From NCBI GenBank assembly GCA_002315555.1, contig DCHF01000029.1:84262-148261 (forward strand): a stretch of 64,000 bases of DNA, written 5' to 3'. Shown one piece after another: positions 61,489 to 64,000 of this stretch. The DNA is from Lachnospiraceae bacterium UBA1759. GTDB taxonomy: Bacteria; Bacillota; Clostridia; Lachnospirales; Lachnospiraceae. A model generated the notes under the pieces. It worked only from the letters and a program-made list of their open reading frames with translations. It ran no database searches and was not told the DNA's origin. The translations under genes were made by a program, and so were the position numbers. Numbering within the stretch: the stretch's first letter is position 1; the number at the start of each line of letters is the position of its first letter.

Positions 61489-61987
61489 TTTTTACGACTT
61501 CTCTGTCTACGCCCTGATAAGGAGCGATTCCTTTGAAAACATTCTCAAAGCCGCAGCGTTCCATTACAATATGAGAGGCAATATTATCCGCAAGACAAAT
61601 TCCATAGATTTCGCTGATTCCGGCTTCTTTTGCAATAACAGGCAGGAATGCCTTTACAGCCTCTGTGGCATAGCCGTTTCCGGTATATTTCTTTGCAATG
61701 TGATAGCCTACTTCCCACACATCATCATCCAGAGGACACAGCTGAACATAACCCACATTACACTGTGTGTCTTTTACAATAACCGGATATACAAGCGGTC
61801 CTTCGAAATGACCGTATTGGGAGATCAGGAACTCAAGTGTCTCTTCTGCTTCTTCCACCGTTTCCCAGACTTCATCCGGTACAAATCTTCTGTTATCCTC
61901 GTCAACAGAATTCTCCTGAACTGTCTGCGCCATTTCCATTGTAAATTCTGTAATCATCAATCTTTCTGTTTCAATTAACATTCCCAT
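61472..61987 (-). CDS. GNAT acetyltransferase 1 (RimJ-like)
   Basis: The protein is 171 residues from the ATG at 61987, after GGCGGAA. ETERLMITEF is the typical RimJ/RimL start, VGYVQLCPLDDDVWEVGYHI the beta strands around motif A, and KYTGNGYATEAVKAFLPV holds the acetyl-CoA-binding loop. GNAT enzymes acetylate amines on small molecules or protein N-termini; the target is unknown. It lies 11 bases after GNAT 2. Confidence 0.9.
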   Translation of the reverse strand: MGMLIETERLMITEFTMEMAQTVQENSVDEDNRRFVPDEVWETVEEAEETLEFLISQYGHFEGPLVYPVIVKDTQCNVGYVQLCPLDDDVWEVGYHIAKKYTGNGYATEAVKAFLPVIAKEAGISEIYGICLADNIASHIVMERCGFENVFKGIAPYQGVDREVVKNVWRV

Positions 61988-61998
61988 ATTATTCCGCC

Positions 61999-62514
61999 TC
62001 ATAGTTCAATTCTGAATTCAAGCGACTCATAGGTACGATCATTTTCAACCTCATAGGTACCCTCCTGCATAAGTTGAAAACCCAGGTTCCTAATCAGTTT
62101 TTCTGATGACGCATTCCCTTTAAAGCAACAAGCCCATACATAAGTGATTCCTTCCTGCTTAAGCTCATTCAAAACAGCACGCAGGGCTTCATTCATATAG
62201 CCTTGCCCTCTAACTTTTTTGCGTAAAGCAAATCCTAACTCTTTGGTATCTTCCCTTTCTTCCTCCGAATCCGGATTTATCGCAACATAACCGAGGAATT
62301 CTTTCGTATCCTTCTTTAAGATTGAAAATCTTTCCTCTTCTTCGTCAGCATGCCATTCCCTGAGCCTTTCTTTTGTTTTTTCAATGGAATTCAGCGGAGG
62401 GAATATTCCCACCCATCTCATTGCGTCTTCATCGCAAAAAAGCTCATGAGCCATATCAGCGTCGCACAAATCGATCTTTCGTATGACTAATCTTTCTGTT
62501 TCTATTCTTTTCAT
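61999..62514 (-). CDS. GNAT acetyltransferase 2 (RimJ-like)
   Basis: The 171 residues start MKRIETERLVIRKIDLCDAD, a RimJ-type beginning. EEREDTKELGFALRKKVRGQGYMNEALRAVL gives the acetyl-CoA loop (RGQGYMNEA). It is similar in length and plan to GNAT 1 but differs in most residues, so it is not a recent copy. A 266-base gap separates it from GNAT 3 upstream. Confidence 0.9.
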   Translation of the reverse strand: MKRIETERLVIRKIDLCDADMAHELFCDEDAMRWVGIFPPLNSIEKTKERLREWHADEEEERFSILKKDTKEFLGYVAINPDSEEEREDTKELGFALRKKVRGQGYMNEALRAVLNELKQEGITYVWACCFKGNASSEKLIRNLGFQLMQEGTYEVENDRTYESLEFRIEL

Positions 62515-62632
62515 AATCTTAACCTTTCATACTAATATTGCATTTCTATATTATCTTCTAGCCGGAAGCGCACTATACCGCTATAGTCTTTCGCACCAGT
62601 TTATTCAGCAAAAAGGCTAATATCTCCATAAC

Positions 62633-62648
62633 GACTATTATAATAGTC
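62633..62648. promoter_or_regulatory. Perfect 16-bp palindrome in the GNAT region
   Basis: GACTATTATAATAGTC, with no spacer, lies in the 266-base gap between GNAT 2 and GNAT 3, upstream of GNAT 2. It looks like a dimeric repressor's operator. Confidence 0.55.
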
Positions 62649-62780
62649 TTAGAAATCAGATTATCTGTATGCCATTATAACTATTTTTCCTCTAACCTTC
62701 CATTACAAGTGTTCCCTTATATCTCATTTTTGTCTCGCTCCATATTATATTTTTAATCCCGTACACTGTTGCACTGAAAC

Positions 62781-63233
62781 TTAACGAAACAAATGAACAA
62801 GATACTCCGTTGTTCCTACTTCTATGGCTCGCTCTCGTTCATCCACAAAATCGAATTGGTTATAAAAAGCAATAGCTCTTCTATTCTTTTCCAAAACCCA
62901 GACGTTGTCTGCTTTTTTTACATTTATTGCATATTGGAGCAGTGCTTTCCCAATTCCATTCCCCTGAAAGAAAGAATCAACATACAACTTTTTTATTTCT
63001 CGATTGATAATGCAGATGAAGCCTCGAATTACTGTGTCTTCATATACATAACAGTTTGACATAAATTCAGCATCTTCTAGAAATAGTTTTGCAACATCAA
63101 TTACGTTATATTCCGAAAAGGAATAAACCAAATCCTGAAAAATAGGATAGTAATTAATTCTGTTGTTGTATACGATAATTTCTGCCATTCGTCCAACATC
63201 ATTCGGACCTGCCGGTCTAATATATGCATCCAT
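62781..63233 (-). CDS. GNAT acetyltransferase 3
   Basis: The protein is 150 residues from the ATG at 63233, preceded by GGAG at six bases; upstream in-frame starts overlap the previous gene. IRPAGPNDVGRMAEI begins the GNAT fold; KLYVDSFFQGNGIGKALLQYA is the acetyl-CoA loop (QGNGIGKAL), and VLEKNRRAIAFYNQFDF the C-terminal motif. It lies 23 bases after GNAT 4. Confidence 0.9.
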   Translation of the reverse strand: MDAYIRPAGPNDVGRMAEIIVYNNRINYYPIFQDLVYSFSEYNVIDVAKLFLEDAEFMSNCYVYEDTVIRGFICIINREIKKLYVDSFFQGNGIGKALLQYAINVKKADNVWVLEKNRRAIAFYNQFDFVDERERAIEVGTTEYLVHLFR

Positions 63234-63256
63234 TCTTTTCTCCATTAAACAGGAAT

Positions 63257-63718
63257 TCAATCCATAGAACGCAAATCAAATTCATACGTTTCTTCACCGG
63301 TCTTAACAAAACCAATAGCCTCAAACATCCTTTGGCTTTGCAGGTTAAAAGAATAAATATTGGCGATGACCGCTGCCATTCCTTTTTCTTTGGCAAGCTT
63401 TATCATTTCTTCGATGCATTTCCTGCCGATATGCCTGTTCTGATATTCTTTGCATATCACAATTGCTGCTTCTGAGTTATTTCGAAGCGATACATCACCA
63501 ATTAATGCTCCATTATATTCTATGTAATAGCAATCTCCGTTCTCACAAAGATAATCGTACATATTATGGAGCAGCTGTATATCATACGGCTCATCTCTGT
63601 TATCTACTTGTTTGCATATATCCGGATCCTGATACCACAATAATGAAACTTCATCATTTCGGTAATATGGTATCAGGCGTATATTCTCATCAATGATTCG
63701 TGCATTCATAAAATCCAT
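63257..63718 (-). CDS. GNAT acetyltransferase 4
   Basis: The 153 residues have the GNAT plan: GALIGDVSLRNNSEAAIVI, EYQNRHIGRKCIEEMIKLA (acetyl-CoA loop with NRHIGRKC) and YSFNLQSQRMFEAIGFVKTG. The start could also be the ATG three codons later (MNARIID); neither has a strong ribosome site. It ends 23 bases before GNAT 3. Confidence 0.88.
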   Translation of the reverse strand: MDFMNARIIDENIRLIPYYRNDEVSLLWYQDPDICKQVDNRDEPYDIQLLHNMYDYLCENGDCYYIEYNGALIGDVSLRNNSEAAIVICKEYQNRHIGRKCIEEMIKLAKEKGMAAVIANIYSFNLQSQRMFEAIGFVKTGEETYEFDLRSMD

Positions 63719-63775
63719 ATTCTCTGTTTCTGTTATAAGTTTTCTACGGGCAAACGCTTAAGCCCTAAATTAGAA

Positions 63776-64000
63776 TTACTCATTCCATACCGCATACACA
63801 TACGTGTCTTTCCATATAGGATTTCCGTTCTCATCCTTATGAAAATAAATATTCTTATGGAAATGCGCTTCGCGTACCATACCTACTTTTTCCAGCAGTT
63901 TCCATGAACCTGTGTTTCTTGGATCACATTCTGCAAAAATTCGGTGTGTGCCATTGTGAAGTAATTCTTTTATTACCGCAGCTAATGCTTCCGTTGCATA
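63776..64000 (-). CDS. GNAT acetyltransferase 5 (C-terminal part)
   Basis: The reading frame enters at the window edge and encodes 74 residues ending in TAA at 63776-63778. It starts in the acetyl-CoA loop region (YATEALAAVIKEL) and continues with RIFAECDPRNTGSWKLLEKV and WKDTYVYAVWNE, the usual RimJ/RimL C-terminus. The N-terminal half lies beyond base 64000. Confidence 0.88.
   Translation of the reverse strand, partial: YATEALAAVIKELLHNGTHRIFAECDPRNTGSWKLLEKVGMVREAHFHKNIYFHKDENGNPIWKDTYVYAVWNE

Overview
The window looks like the replication-origin region of a Firmicutes chromosome of the class Clostridia, most likely Lachnospiraceae-like. Four things support this. The order rpmH-rnpA-yidD-yidC-jag-mnmE-mnmG-rsmG runs leftward, and dnaA-dnaN-S4-recF-gyrB-gyrA runs rightward from a shared AT-rich origin at about 49.5-49.9 kb. 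parA-parB-DUF4446 with three perfect parS sites lies close by. A guanylate-kinase-like/holB/ricT/trmN6/rsmI cluster is present. Shine-Dalgarno sites are strong GGAGG types. TGA is used as a normal stop (dnaA ends in TGA), so the standard code applies. All names come from reading the translated sequence; no database search was run.

Layout. 0-5 kb is accessory DNA: a LysR regulator, a lipoprotein, and degraded genes for an S1 serine protease and an Ig-like lipoprotein, both with in-frame stop codons. 5-9 kb holds an aconitase-like hydratase with a ThuA-like protein and, upstream, a PhnP-like metallo-hydrolase, followed by an isolated tRNA-Cys. 9.3-14.3 kb is a leftward block of ABC ATPase, duplicated ABC-2 permease, propeller-like lipoprotein and a small secreted protein of unknown function. 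14.7-16.1 kb has a Dabb protein and an esterase. 16.2-21.6 kb is the rsmI-trmN6-ricT-holB-kinase-DUF1461 cluster. 21.7-27.7 kb carries mnmA, two 2-hydroxyacid dehydrogenases, malic enzyme, an unknown HExxH protein and a small membrane protein. 27.9-30.2 kb is DUF4446-parB-parA.

31-42.3 kb is an insertion of about 11 kb between parA and rsmG, which sit close together in many Firmicutes. It holds a PHP phosphoesterase, FAD oxidoreductase and MBL hydrolase on the + strand, an AraC regulator, a SASA esterase and a large glycoside-hydrolase-like protein on the - strand, and a B12-radical SAM protein and type-B carboxylesterase on the + strand. Several of these genes face the origin (head-on to replication), unlike the core genes around them. 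42.4-58.5 kb is the core origin region. 58.6-64 kb is accessory: YkvA-like protein, lipoprotein, WYL regulator with a cysteine hydrolase, and five GNAT acetyltransferases, the last cut by the window edge.

Best leads for new biology are the secreted protein/lipoprotein/ABC block at 9.4-14.3 kb, the Arg/Glu/Asn/Gly-rich tail on RicT, the HEAQH protein at 25.2 kb, an in-frame minisatellite in the glycoside-hydrolase-like gene, and the in-phase TGA codons in the 2-5 kb lipoprotein and protease genes. I found no CRISPR array, insertion sequence, prophage or recognisable defence system.
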